Below, piece after piece: positions 34,287 to 41,608 of a stretch of 64,000 nucleotides of DNA. Location of the stretch: contig JAUQQO010000016.1 in the NCBI GenBank assembly GCA_030549795.1, positions 1 through 64,000 on the forward strand, in the 5' to 3' direction. A program made the position numbers and the translations under genes. The notes under the pieces are model-generated. The model saw nothing but the letters and a program-made list of their open reading frames with translations, searched no databases and had not been told where the DNA came from. The DNA comes from Pseudomonadota bacterium. Lineage in GTDB: Bacteria > Pseudomonadota > Alphaproteobacteria > Geminicoccales > Geminicoccaceae. Positions within the stretch are counted from its first letter, which is position 1. Each line of letters starts with the position of its first letter.

Positions 34287-34634
34287 TCAGCGAAGAGGCG
34301 GGGCCCGACCCGGCGGGCGCCAAAAGTCGCGCAAGCGCACCGAAGCACGGCTGCACAGGCGAAAGCGCGCGAAAGGCTTGCGTGCCGTCCACAAGTGGCC
34401 AATGCGCGGCAGCACGCCCTTGAGGTTGGGGCTATCGCCGCAGCGCGGGCAGCAGAGCACGCAGGCAAAGGGGTGCGATGCCGGGGCGAGCGGGTCGGCA
34501 CGCCCGAGATCCTTAGAAGCGCGGCAAAGCGCAGCGGCGAAATCCGGCACCGGCTCGCGCAAGCCCCAGGCGAGCGGGCCGATGGCGAGCAGCCACGCGA
34601 GGACGAGACTGAGGATCGAGCGGGCGAGCATCAT
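34287..34634 (-). CDS. Small Cys-rich membrane protein, DUF2946-like
   Basis: A 115-aa protein. An N-terminal hydrophobic segment (SILSLVLAWLLAIGPLAWGL) acts as signal or anchor. HPFACVLCCPRCGD in the middle holds a CxxCCxxC metal-type cluster, and the tail is basic. Small proteins with this layout (DUF2946 type) often sit beside copper genes in proteobacteria. Here it precedes PCu(A)C by 55 bases, suggesting copper handling. The start is TTG/ATG 34634 or ATG 34631. The family assignment is tentative. Confidence 0.6.
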   Translation of the reverse strand: MMLARSILSLVLAWLLAIGPLAWGLREPVPDFAAALCRASKDLGRADPLAPASHPFACVLCCPRCGDSPNLKGVLPRIGHLWTARKPFARFRLCSRASVRLRDFWRPPGRAPPLR

Positions 34635-34970
34635 GCCGAGCGCGCAATGTCCCTCTTGTGCGCCCTAGCCGAAGCCTCGCGCGCGGTCCAGCACCCCAAG
34701 CGCCGCACGGCGGTGGCGGTTGGAACCGCGCCTTGGGCCAAAAGGCGCGATGACGCCAAGGCAGCAGCTGCTTTGATCTCCGCGTCGGATCGGCAAGAGT
34801 GCCGCACGAGCACAAAGGGCGGGCGCAAAACCCGCCGCCTCGGCCTCCTATCGCGCCGCGATTTTGCCCTCATGCTTCTTTTCTCGGCACTGAGGCGCCC
34901 ACGGGGAAAAGGGCGGAAAACGCGCTCTGCCGCGCGAGCGCGGTGCGAGCGGCCGTTCAACCCCGAAGAA
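34635..34970. other. Gene-free stretch, putative leader side of the repeat array
   Basis: This 336-base interval lies between the copper genes and the first degenerate unit of the CRISPR-like array. No convincing gene is seen. An AGGGCGGGCGC...GCGCCGCGATTTTGCCC hairpin-like portion near 34815-34867 and AAAAGGGCGGAAAA near 34907 are present, but no clear promoter. In type I-E orientation the leader should lie here. It is not AT-rich, unlike most leaders. Confidence 0.35.
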
Positions 34971-35652
34971 CCAATGGCCACTTTGCGGCTGACACGGCGG
35001 CCCCAAATTCGTGACGATCCGTGGCGATGGCCCGCGCCACACGCTGCGCCGTTCGCTACCGCAAGTGCGGTTCACACCGACCGCCGGCAGGCGCGGATGA
35101 CACGATGACGGCGGCCCGAAATTCGTGACGATCCGAGGCAATGCCCCTCACGCGCGGATGACACATGGGCAGGCAGATCACCTGCGGCCGGCGAGCAGGC
35201 GATGCCCTACGCACGCGGAGGACCCGCCGCACCGGCGCAGGCGATCATGAGCGAGGCAGGCGATGCCCCACACGCGCGGATGACCCGGTGTGCTGCGCGC
35301 AGGACCGCCACGTCGCGACGGCGATGGCCCACGTGCGCGGATGACACGCAACCATGTTCGTTCCTAGGGCCGAGAGGCGGGGCGATGGCCGACGCGCGCG
35401 GATGACACACCGTGCGGGCCGGTTCGGCGTGCGCAGTTCACACCGACGGCCGTTGCGCACGGATGACCCGCGAGCCGCCGTGTCCGACGCCATGCCGGGA
35501 GCCGCCGATGGCCGACGCGTGGGGATGTCACACCGAAATCCGCGGCGCCATCCCCTCGATCTGCGCTGCTGCTCGAAGCGCGCGGATGACACGGCGCTGA
35601 TTGGGCCCGGCTTGCCGAGGCGGCCGCCGATGGCCCGCGCGCGGATGACACA
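34971..35652 (+). repeat. Array block A (units 1-12)
   Basis: Units share the left half GCGATGGCCC or GCGATGCCCC and the right half CGCGCGGATGACACG or GACCCG. Examples are the units at 35321-35348 and 35382-35409. Units 1-2 (34971-35050) are more degraded. Units 3 and 9 share a different left half containing TTCACACCGAC. Unit 12 contains the perfect palindrome CCGCGCGCGG. Confidence 0.65.
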
Positions 35653-35671
35653 CTATCCACCATCGTAGACG

Positions 35672-35948
35672 CAAAGCGCGATCGGCCCGCGCGGGCGCGC
35701 GGACGACGCAAGGCGAGGGGGCGCGAAGCGCGCCAACACCGGCCGAGCTGGGCGCGCAGATGACGCTCTGCCCAGCGCCGGTGCCAGCGGTGTCAGTGAG
35801 AGCCCCACACAGGCGCGCGGGCGACGCGCGCATTGGCGCGAGCCCGCGGCTCGAGCGCCCGTGCTTTCCGCCAGCGCGGATAGCTCCTCGTCGGCCGAGC
35901 TCAGCTCGACCGCGAAGCCCTGTGTTCCTCGCCGACGCGGATAGCGCG
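35672..35948 (+). repeat. Array block B (units 13-17), most degenerate
   Basis: Anchors are at 35702, 35759, 35820, 35879 and 35940 (spacings 57-61). Units 13-15 keep only GGCGCGCGGACGACG-like right halves. Units 16-17 (from about 35860 and 35920) introduce the left half GTGCTTTCCGCC or GTGTTCCTCGCC and end GCGGATAGC. They are transitional between blocks A and C. Confidence 0.5.
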
Positions 35949-35980
35949 ACGGAGGCGACTGATGAGGCGCGATCGGCTGG

Positions 35981-36314
35981 CTGTGTTCCGCGCGGGCGTG
36001 AATGTACCGACTCTGTCGTGTGCGTAAATTATCGTGACTTCCTGTGTCCCGCGCAGACGTGACTGCGCCGCCTGATTGGGCCGTCTACGACGTCGCGCCA
36101 GACTGTCTTCCGCGCGGGCGTGGATGCACCGGATTGGCCCCCTCGATCTTGCCGAACCGCTGCCTGTCTTCCGCGGGGCCGTGGATGCACCGATCGCCCA
36201 AATCGAGGGTGATGCCGCGGCGCCCTGTGTTCCGCGCGGGCGTGAATGCACCGCCTATCGGCTGTGTGGTCGCCTCGCCGCAGATCTGTGTTCCGCGCAG
36301 GCGTGGATGCGCCG
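35981..36314 (+). repeat. Array block C (units 18-23), best conserved
   Basis: Six 29-base units at exact 61-base steps. Left half CTGTGTTCCGCGC (T to C or G changes at one or two positions); right half GGGCGTGGATGCACCG with A/G at one position. The stem CCGCG...CGTGG (with one G-U pair) recurs in units 20 and 21 although the four-base loop differs (CGGG and GGGC). The 32-base spacers have no similarity to each other. Confidence 0.75.
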
Positions 36315-36345
36315 ATTGCCGATCCGCTCCGCCTCTCTCTTCGCG

Positions 36346-36554
36346 CTGTGTTCCCGCTGGCGCCGATGCCCCTAACGACCGCGACGCACCGACGCGACAG
36401 CGCGCGCTCTATTCCCGCCGGCGCGGATGCCCCGGCAGCCAATTGGCCCAGAGATATTCGTCCGCTGTGTTTCCGCAGGCGCGGGTGCCCCCTCTGCCGC
36501 GCACGACCAGCTGCCGCTGCCGCGCGCTCTATTCCCGCCGGCGCGGATGTCCGC
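36346..36554 (+). repeat. Array block D (units 24-27)
   Basis: Units start at 36346, 36407, 36465 and 36527. Two of them (36407, 36527) share CTCTATTCCCGCC followed by GGCGCGGATG; the other two have CTGTGTTCCCGCT and CTGTGTTTCCGCA. The stem CCGC...GCGG with loop CGGC is perfect in units 25 and 27. Unit spacing is 58-62. Confidence 0.65.
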
Positions 36555-36582
36555 ATCACGCGAACCCGCGGCTTCAGCGCAG

Positions 36583-36791
36583 CGGTTCTTCTGCGCGCGC
36601 ATGGACCGGGTTATATCTGGGCATTGCTCGCAACAAAACTCACGGTTCTTCTGCGCGCGCATGGACCGCGTTGTACGATCGCAGTCCCACGCGCGCCGGC
36701 AGCCGGTTCTTCTGTGCGCGCACGGACCGCGCCTTCCATGGCAGTGAGCGAGCATCGCTCGCGCCCTTTTGCTCGCGCGTCCACGGCGCGT
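36583..36791 (+). repeat. Array block E (units 28-31), right end
   Basis: Units at 36583, 36643 and 36704 carry CGGTTCTTCTG followed by GCGCGCATGGACCG. The first two are identical over 26 bases. In the third, two substitutions change the 10-base palindrome TGCGCGCGCA to GTGCGCGCAC, still perfectly self-complementary. A fourth degraded unit near 36765 ends the array. Confidence 0.65.
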
Positions 36792-36931
36792 GGGATGAGA
36801 CGGCGTGCAATGCGTGCGTCTGCACGGCGCACGCACGCACCGCGCGCGGCGGGGTGCGGCATCCGGGAAGAGGCATCGGCGGGGGTGGCTTTTCGTGACC
36901 CTTCGTTAGCCGCTCCAGCGCAAAGCCCCGT

Positions 36932-38539
36932 TCAAGCGACCGCGAGCAGGCGCTCGATGAAGTCGTTCCAGCCGACGGCATCGAGAAAAGCGAAGCGATC
37001 CGGCACGTAGCTCGACCACCCCGCCGCTTGCGGTTCGGGAAGATAAATTGAAAGACCGTTGGCGCCGCGCACCGTACCGGCATGGGCGAGGACGAGCTCG
37101 TCCAGAGCGGCGCGCGCTGTACGCGCCGCAGCGTCGATCGCGGGATCGTCGAGCCGGCGTTCGACCGCGGCGAGAAAGCCGTCGAGGTCGCGGTAGGGAT
37201 AGCTCGCATCGCGCGGGAAGGCCTGCGCGTCGCGCACGGCGCGCGCGATGCGCGCGAGCTCGTGCGCCTCGGCAGCTTGGCCCACCGTGTCGAGGAAAGC
37301 TTCGAGGGCTTCCTCGAGGCGTGGCATGGCGTCGAGATCGAGGGCGGAGAGGGTGATGCCAGGCTTGTTCGCATAGGCTGCCGCGTAAGATCGAACCGCA
37401 GCGCGAGAAAGCGCTTGGGCATCGAGCTCGGGAGTGCGCGCGAGCGCCGCGAGCCAACGATCATAGGCCCAGCCCGGGTTGGGCTCGAGGTCTTGGGAGG
37501 CGACCATCACCCGCGCCAGCGCGTCGAACTCGCTCGCAACCTCGGCCATCCCCATCAAACAGGCATCGAATCCGAGGAAGTCGAGCCGCCCGATCCCCGA
37601 ATCGGCAATCGCTCGGCGCATTTCATCGAGCGTGAGGCGATCCCCGCGGCTCGAGAAATCCCAAGCCGCACCCTCGAGGCCGCCGCCGTGGTTCCAGATC
37701 ACGAGGCCGTAGCGCTCGGCCGGGAAGGACTCCTTCGCCCAGGCGATGAATTCCCGCAAAGTCTCGGGATCGCCCGTGTTGCGCTCGCCGATCGAAACCA
37801 GTTCGCTGCCAACTCTGCGCGGATCGCCATCGAAGCGCACCGGCCCGCGAAGCGTGTCGGCAAAGTCGAAGGTGTTGTGGCCATAGCGCGGATGGCCGTC
37901 GAGCAGGACCACGAGGTTCACTCGATCGGACAGCCGCACCCGCTCCATCTCGGCGAGATCGAGCACGGCAAAGGGTTCGAGGTCGTTGTCGGCGGCCATG
38001 TAGACCATGAGGGTCCATTCGGCTTGTGCCGCAGCACCGCTCTCGCCCGACGCAATCGTAAGCGATGGTAACTTGTCCGGTGTCACCGGACGCATCGGAT
38101 TGTGGGCGAGATCGCAAAAGGCGCGAGCGGAGAACTTGAGGCTGTAGCTCGCGCCCGGGCGCAGTTCGGCCTCGGGAACGAGGCGCACGAGCGATCCCTC
38201 GATGAACACCTGGTCGGCGTCGCGCGCGGCGATGCGCAGCCTGTGGCCTGGGCTTTTGAGCGTGATCGAACCGGAGCCGGCGACGACCGGCTCATCGAAG
38301 CGCAAGATAATAGGATCGGCTGCGCTCGGCCGGCCGCTTTGGGGAAGGGACACCTCGAGGAGCAGCGGCCCGAGCCGATCCGGAACGCCACCTGGCCTGC
38401 CGGTATCGCGCCCGGCCTCGGCGACGACCGGGACCGGGACGTCCATCGCGGGGAAGGCGGTCTCGGCGCGCGCGCGACCGAGGCTTCTGATCCACTCGTC
38501 GAAGGGCAGGGTCGGCTTCCGCGTTGCTGTGCCTGGCAT
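36932..38539 (-). CDS. Clostripain-family (C11) cysteine peptidase
   Basis: A 535-aa protein with a C-terminal clostripain/C11 peptidase domain. ASAEWTLMVYMAADNDLEPF-like text opens the domain near residue 185. The catalytic histidine is in YGLVIWNHGGGLEGAAWDF and the catalytic cysteine in LDFLGFDACLMGMAEVASEF. Residues about 65-170 look like an Ig-like bacterial domain (ADPIILRFDEPVVAGSG, LRPGASYSLKFSARAF). There is no clear signal peptide, so its location is uncertain. The start is ATG 38539; GTG 38569 is also possible. It is a single gene next to the CRISPR-like array and divergent from a radical SAM gene. Confidence 0.85.
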   Translation of the reverse strand: MPGTATRKPTLPFDEWIRSLGRARAETAFPAMDVPVPVVAEAGRDTGRPGGVPDRLGPLLLEVSLPQSGRPSAADPIILRFDEPVVAGSGSITLKSPGHRLRIAARDADQVFIEGSLVRLVPEAELRPGASYSLKFSARAFCDLAHNPMRPVTPDKLPSLTIASGESGAAAQAEWTLMVYMAADNDLEPFAVLDLAEMERVRLSDRVNLVVLLDGHPRYGHNTFDFADTLRGPVRFDGDPRRVGSELVSIGERNTGDPETLREFIAWAKESFPAERYGLVIWNHGGGLEGAAWDFSSRGDRLTLDEMRRAIADSGIGRLDFLGFDACLMGMAEVASEFDALARVMVASQDLEPNPGWAYDRWLAALARTPELDAQALSRAAVRSYAAAYANKPGITLSALDLDAMPRLEEALEAFLDTVGQAAEAHELARIARAVRDAQAFPRDASYPYRDLDGFLAAVERRLDDPAIDAAARTARAALDELVLAHAGTVRGANGLSIYLPEPQAAGWSSYVPDRFAFLDAVGWNDFIERLLAVA

Positions 38540-38580
38540 GGTGGGGCCCGATCGGCTCGCGAGCCTCACCTAATGCGAGA

Positions 38581-38640
38581 ATAGTAAAAATTTCGTTTAC
38601 ACAATCAAGCGAACACGTCGCTTGGCATGTCGGCTCGCTC
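38581..38640. promoter_or_regulatory. AT-rich divergent promoter region with palindrome
   Basis: Between the C11 peptidase and radical SAM genes lies an unusually AT-rich patch (ATAGTAAAAATTTCGTTTAC). It is followed by AAGCGA (38607-38612) and its inverse TCGCTT (38618-38623), spaced by five bases. This probably carries promoters for one or both genes; the palindrome may be an operator. Confidence 0.4.
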
Positions 38641-38761
38641 GCCTTTCGCGCGAGAAGCGGCAGCGCCGATCCGCAGCCGGCGCCACCGCGGGGGCCTTGG
38701 AGGGCCTGGAACGTGTGCCTTCGATGCGGCAGATTCGTTCACGCTTCGTTCGGGGGCGAAG

Positions 38762-39832
38762 ATGCGCGAGGGGCCACGGCGGGGACGGGGGGCGACGGCG
38801 AACCCGAAGGGACGCTTCGCTCGCACCCATTGCGAGCCTTTCGACGATGGGTGGGGGTCGCTTGCCGCGTTCGCGGCCGAGCCCGCGCCTGCGACCGAGG
38901 TGCGCCCCGATCGCGCCCGCGGGCTCATCACCTACAATCGCTCACCCGATGTCGGCTTCGACCGCTCGCTCAATCCTTACAGAGGCTGTGAGCACGGGTG
39001 TATCTATTGTTACGCGCGACCGAGCCACGCTTATCTCGATCTTTCTCCCGGTCTCGATTTCGAGACCAAGATCTTCGCAAAAGAACGCGCGGCGGACATC
39101 TTACGCGAGGAGCTGGCACGGCCGGGCTATGTTTGCGAGGTGTTGGCGCTCGGTACCAACACCGACGTCTATCAGCCGATCGAACGTCGGCTCGCGATCA
39201 CCCGCGCGGTTCTCGAGGTCTTGCTCGAGGCGCGCCATCCCTTCACCGTCACCACCAAGGGCGCGGGGATCTTGCGCGACCTCGACCTCTTGGCCGAGGC
39301 GGCACGTCTCGAGCTCGTGCGGGTGGCGATCTCGCTGACCACGCTCGACGGCGCGCTCGCACGGGTGATGGAGCCGCGCGCCGCCGCTCCCTGGCGACGC
39401 CTCGAGGTGGTGCGCGCGCTCGCGGGCGCGGGCGTGCCGGTGGGCGTCAATCTCGCTCCGCTCATCCCCGGTCTCAACGACCACGAGATCGAGCGCATCG
39501 CCCGCGCCGCCGCCGATGCCGGTGCCGGCTGGCTCGATTGGGTCCTCCTGCGCCTGCCGCACGAAGTCGCAGACCTGTTCGTCGCCTGGCTCAAGGCGCG
39601 GTTCCCGCAGCGGGCCGCGCGCGTGCTCGCGCTTGTGCGCGCCTGCCGCAACGGTGCGCTCAACGATGCCCGTTTCGGCTCCCGCATGCGCGGCGAGGGC
39701 GCCTACGCCGCTTTTCTCGCGGAGCGGGTGGCGAAAGCGCAGCGGCGCTTCGGCCTCGACCGTGCGCCACCGCCGCTGCGCACCGATCGCTTCCGGCCGC
39801 CGCGCCGCGACCCTCAGCTCTCGCTCTTTTAA
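38762..39832 (+). CDS. PA0069-family radical SAM protein
   Basis: A 356-aa radical SAM enzyme of the PA0069/spore-photoproduct-lyase-like family. It begins MREGPRRGRGATANPKGRF, the family's RGR..NP..RF opening. The 4Fe-4S ligands are in NPYRGCEHGCIYCYARP (CxxxCxxC), followed by SHAYLDLSPGLDFETKI and GTNTDVYQPIERRL. The substrate is not known. ATG 38762 is chosen by this N-terminus; the frame is open earlier. GGGGGCGAAG precedes it. Confidence 0.88.
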   Translation: MREGPRRGRGATANPKGRFARTHCEPFDDGWGSLAAFAAEPAPATEVRPDRARGLITYNRSPDVGFDRSLNPYRGCEHGCIYCYARPSHAYLDLSPGLDFETKIFAKERAADILREELARPGYVCEVLALGTNTDVYQPIERRLAITRAVLEVLLEARHPFTVTTKGAGILRDLDLLAEAARLELVRVAISLTTLDGALARVMEPRAAAPWRRLEVVRALAGAGVPVGVNLAPLIPGLNDHEIERIARAAADAGAGWLDWVLLRLPHEVADLFVAWLKARFPQRAARVLALVRACRNGALNDARFGSRMRGEGAYAAFLAERVAKAQRRFGLDRAPPPLRTDRFRPPRRDPQLSLF

Positions 39833-39847
39833 GCTTTTAAGGCGCGA

Positions 39848-40819
39848 TCACCGCGCGCACGCCGCCGAGGCGGCGTCGACAGGCTGCTCGGCGCGCAGAT
39901 AGCCGAAGCCGGGCAGCAGGCGCTGTTCGATGATCGCCTCGATCTCCGCGATTTGCGCCGGGGTGAAGTCCTTGCGCCAACCGCCGGCTTCACCGCGGCG
40001 GGTCTTGTAGGATGCGGGGTTGGAGCGATCCGCCGCCTTGAGGCGGCCGCCGGCGAACCAAAAGCGGTTCTCGGCTTCCATCTTGCGCATGTTCTCGAAG
40101 CTGCCGAAGCGCACCGCTTCGGCGATCTCCTCTGCTGTGCCGGGGGTTCCGATGAAGTCGAGTACGCGGGCGAGCGTGCCGGCTGTATCGGCCTTGAGGT
40201 CTTCGAAGCGCAGGACATAGATGTCCTTGAGCTTCGGCAACTCGCGCGCCCAGCCGTTCATCCAGTCGATGACTTTGACGATGCCGGCATCGTGCCGAGC
40301 AACGAACGTGAACAGATCGATGTCTTCGGTAGGATAAGCATTGATGATCTTCTTGCGCGGCCGCATGCGGTATTTCCATTGGTGGTACTGGGACACCGCC
40401 ACATCGGCCGGATGGCGCACGAGGAGCACGACCTTGCGATCGTAGTAATCGACCTTGCTGTCCACGTTGCCCGTATAGTCCTTAGTATAGTTGTCATGCG
40501 TAAAGAAAATCTTAGGGATCCGCCTGTCCCGCAAATGAAAGTTTTCGAATCCGATCAGCGAGCGCTCGGAAAAGCCATGCCGATAGCTGTAAAAGCGCGA
40601 CAACATCACGCGAAGCCAAGTCCGCCCGCTCTTTCCAAAGGAGACGATGACGACATCAGCACGGCGAAGCTTCTGCCACTGTTCACGGCCCCGCAACCAA
40701 CGTTCGATGCGGATCCGCTTCGGCTCCGGCATCCAGAACAAAGGTGCCAGCACGGCGGTCCGCAGGGCGAGCTTCCACGCCGAGGAGAGAGCCGGTTTGA
40801 CGAGCGCGACAGGCAGCAA
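39848..40819 (-). CDS. PAPS-dependent sulfotransferase domain protein
   Basis: A 323-aa sulfotransferase. The 5'-phosphosulfate loop is VIVSFGKSGRTWLRVMLSRF and the 3'-phosphate motif VVLLVRHPADVAVSQYHQWK. FTHDNYTKDY and LRFEDLKADTAGTLARVLDF are further family segments, and the C-terminal GEAGGWRKDFTP is typical of cytosolic-type sulfotransferases. It transfers sulfate from PAPS to an unknown acceptor. TTG 40819 has GGAG at good spacing; ATG 40924 (358 aa) and ATG 40732 are alternatives. The ATG at 40924 would share its CATG with the divergent gene's start. Confidence 0.82.
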   Translation of the reverse strand: MLPVALVKPALSSAWKLALRTAVLAPLFWMPEPKRIRIERWLRGREQWQKLRRADVVIVSFGKSGRTWLRVMLSRFYSYRHGFSERSLIGFENFHLRDRRIPKIFFTHDNYTKDYTGNVDSKVDYYDRKVVLLVRHPADVAVSQYHQWKYRMRPRKKIINAYPTEDIDLFTFVARHDAGIVKVIDWMNGWARELPKLKDIYVLRFEDLKADTAGTLARVLDFIGTPGTAEEIAEAVRFGSFENMRKMEAENRFWFAGGRLKAADRSNPASYKTRRGEAGGWRKDFTPAQIAEIEAIIEQRLLPGFGYLRAEQPVDAASAACAR

Positions 40820-40922
40820 GGAACAGGCTCCGCTCTGGTATGACAGGCGCGCGCTTGGTAGGGCTGACCGTGACCCGCGACAAGTGCTGCCGCGGTCGCG
40901 GCTATGCAAGGGGAAGGCGTCC

Positions 40923-41507
40923 ATGCGCCAGCAGATCGGTGCCGCGCTTTTGGCTGTCCTCGCGCTATCGGGGCTCGCCGGCGAGGCGGCGGCTCAAGTC
41001 CTTTGGGCCGGGGGCGGCGGAGGGGAGCGGATCGCCGGGCGCGACCGCGAGCGGGCGCGCGAAGCGTGCCGGCAGGAAGCGCGCCGGCGCGACTTTTCCG
41101 TGCGCGAGACGGGGGCGGTGCGCGACGCCGGACAGGACCGGCTGCGCATCCGCATGGAGCTCGAGCGCCGCGGCGACCGCTGGATCGGCCAGTGTACCTA
41201 TGATCTTCGCGACCGCCGCGCCGAACTGGATGTGCGACGGCTCGACCGCTCCGCAGATCGCAAGCAGGCGCGCGAGCAAAGCCGCGAGCGCGGGCGCGCG
41301 GCAGATTCGCGCGCAAACGTGCGCGATGCCTGTGCGCGCGCGGCGGTGCCCGATTCGCGCTACCAGATCCTCACCATGGGGCGCGTGCGTCGGGAAGGCT
41401 CGGTATCCTTTCTGCCGATGACGCTCCTCGTCGAATCGTCGCAGATCGACGTGCGCTGCGTCTTCGACCACCGCACCGGCATCGCCACCATTCCCAATCT
41501 GCGCTGA
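40923..41507 (+). CDS. Exported basic protein of unknown function
   Basis: A 194-aa protein. A signal peptide (MRQQIGAALLAVLALSGLAG, cleavage near AAA) is followed by an arginine-rich body with several cysteines (AREACRQEARRRDFSVRETG, WIGQCTYDLRDRRAEL, CVFDHRTGIATIP). It has two repeated units around residues 45-95 and 130-190, each with a C..R..G pattern, hinting at an internal duplication of a small beta-domain. No family is recognised. ATG 40923 follows AGGGGAAGGCG. It diverges from the sulfotransferase. Confidence 0.7.
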   Translation: MRQQIGAALLAVLALSGLAGEAAAQVLWAGGGGGERIAGRDRERAREACRQEARRRDFSVRETGAVRDAGQDRLRIRMELERRGDRWIGQCTYDLRDRRAELDVRRLDRSADRKQAREQSRERGRAADSRANVRDACARAAVPDSRYQILTMGRVRREGSVSFLPMTLLVESSQIDVRCVFDHRTGIATIPNLR

Positions 41508-41608
41508 CCGGTTCGCTGCCGTGGGCGCGCGCATTCCGACCACTTAAGCGCATGGACAGCGGCCGAGCGCGGTTGGCTTTTCGCTCCCACAACCGATAGG
41601 ACCGCGCC

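Larger units (their letters stand above)
34971..36791 (+). CRISPR. CRISPR-like array with block-wise diverging type I-E-like repeats
   Basis: About 31 direct units, most with a 61-base period. The invariant core of each unit is a short stem followed by GGATG or GAATG and often ACCG/CCCG. Anchor positions (first base of that tetramer) include 35096, 35157, 35218, 35279, 35340, 35401, 35462, then 36001, 36062, 36123, 36184, 36245, 36306. The flanking 32 bases are all different. In the central block six units are each 29 bases, starting at 35981, 36042, 36103, 36164, 36225 and 36286, the exact geometry of type I-E arrays. Their halves TGTGTTCCGCGC and GCGTGAATGCACCG resemble the I-E consensus (GTGTTCCCCGCG, GGGGATGAACCG). 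Repeats differ stepwise between blocks, unlike ordinary arrays. No cas genes are seen in the window. Because 61 is not divisible by three, a coding tandem repeat is unlikely. Confidence 0.7.

Noticed and set aside
34086-35108. A 340-codon plus-strand frame opposite PCu(A)C and into the array
   Set aside because: It has no recognisable domain, is antisense to two supported copper genes, and continues into CRISPR-like repeats.
34971-36791. Treating the 61-base repeat region as a coding minisatellite or a REP cluster
   Set aside because: The unit has a constant related 28-29 bases and a completely different 32-base remainder each time. That is the repeat-spacer layout of CRISPR, not a tandem duplication in which the whole unit is alike.
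36044-37010. Plus-strand frames running through the repeat array and into the C11 peptidase gene
   Set aside because: The 61-base repeat period is not a multiple of three, so repeats fall in changing frames, and the predicted proteins are Arg/Ala-rich with no similarity. They overlap the opposite-strand peptidase gene.
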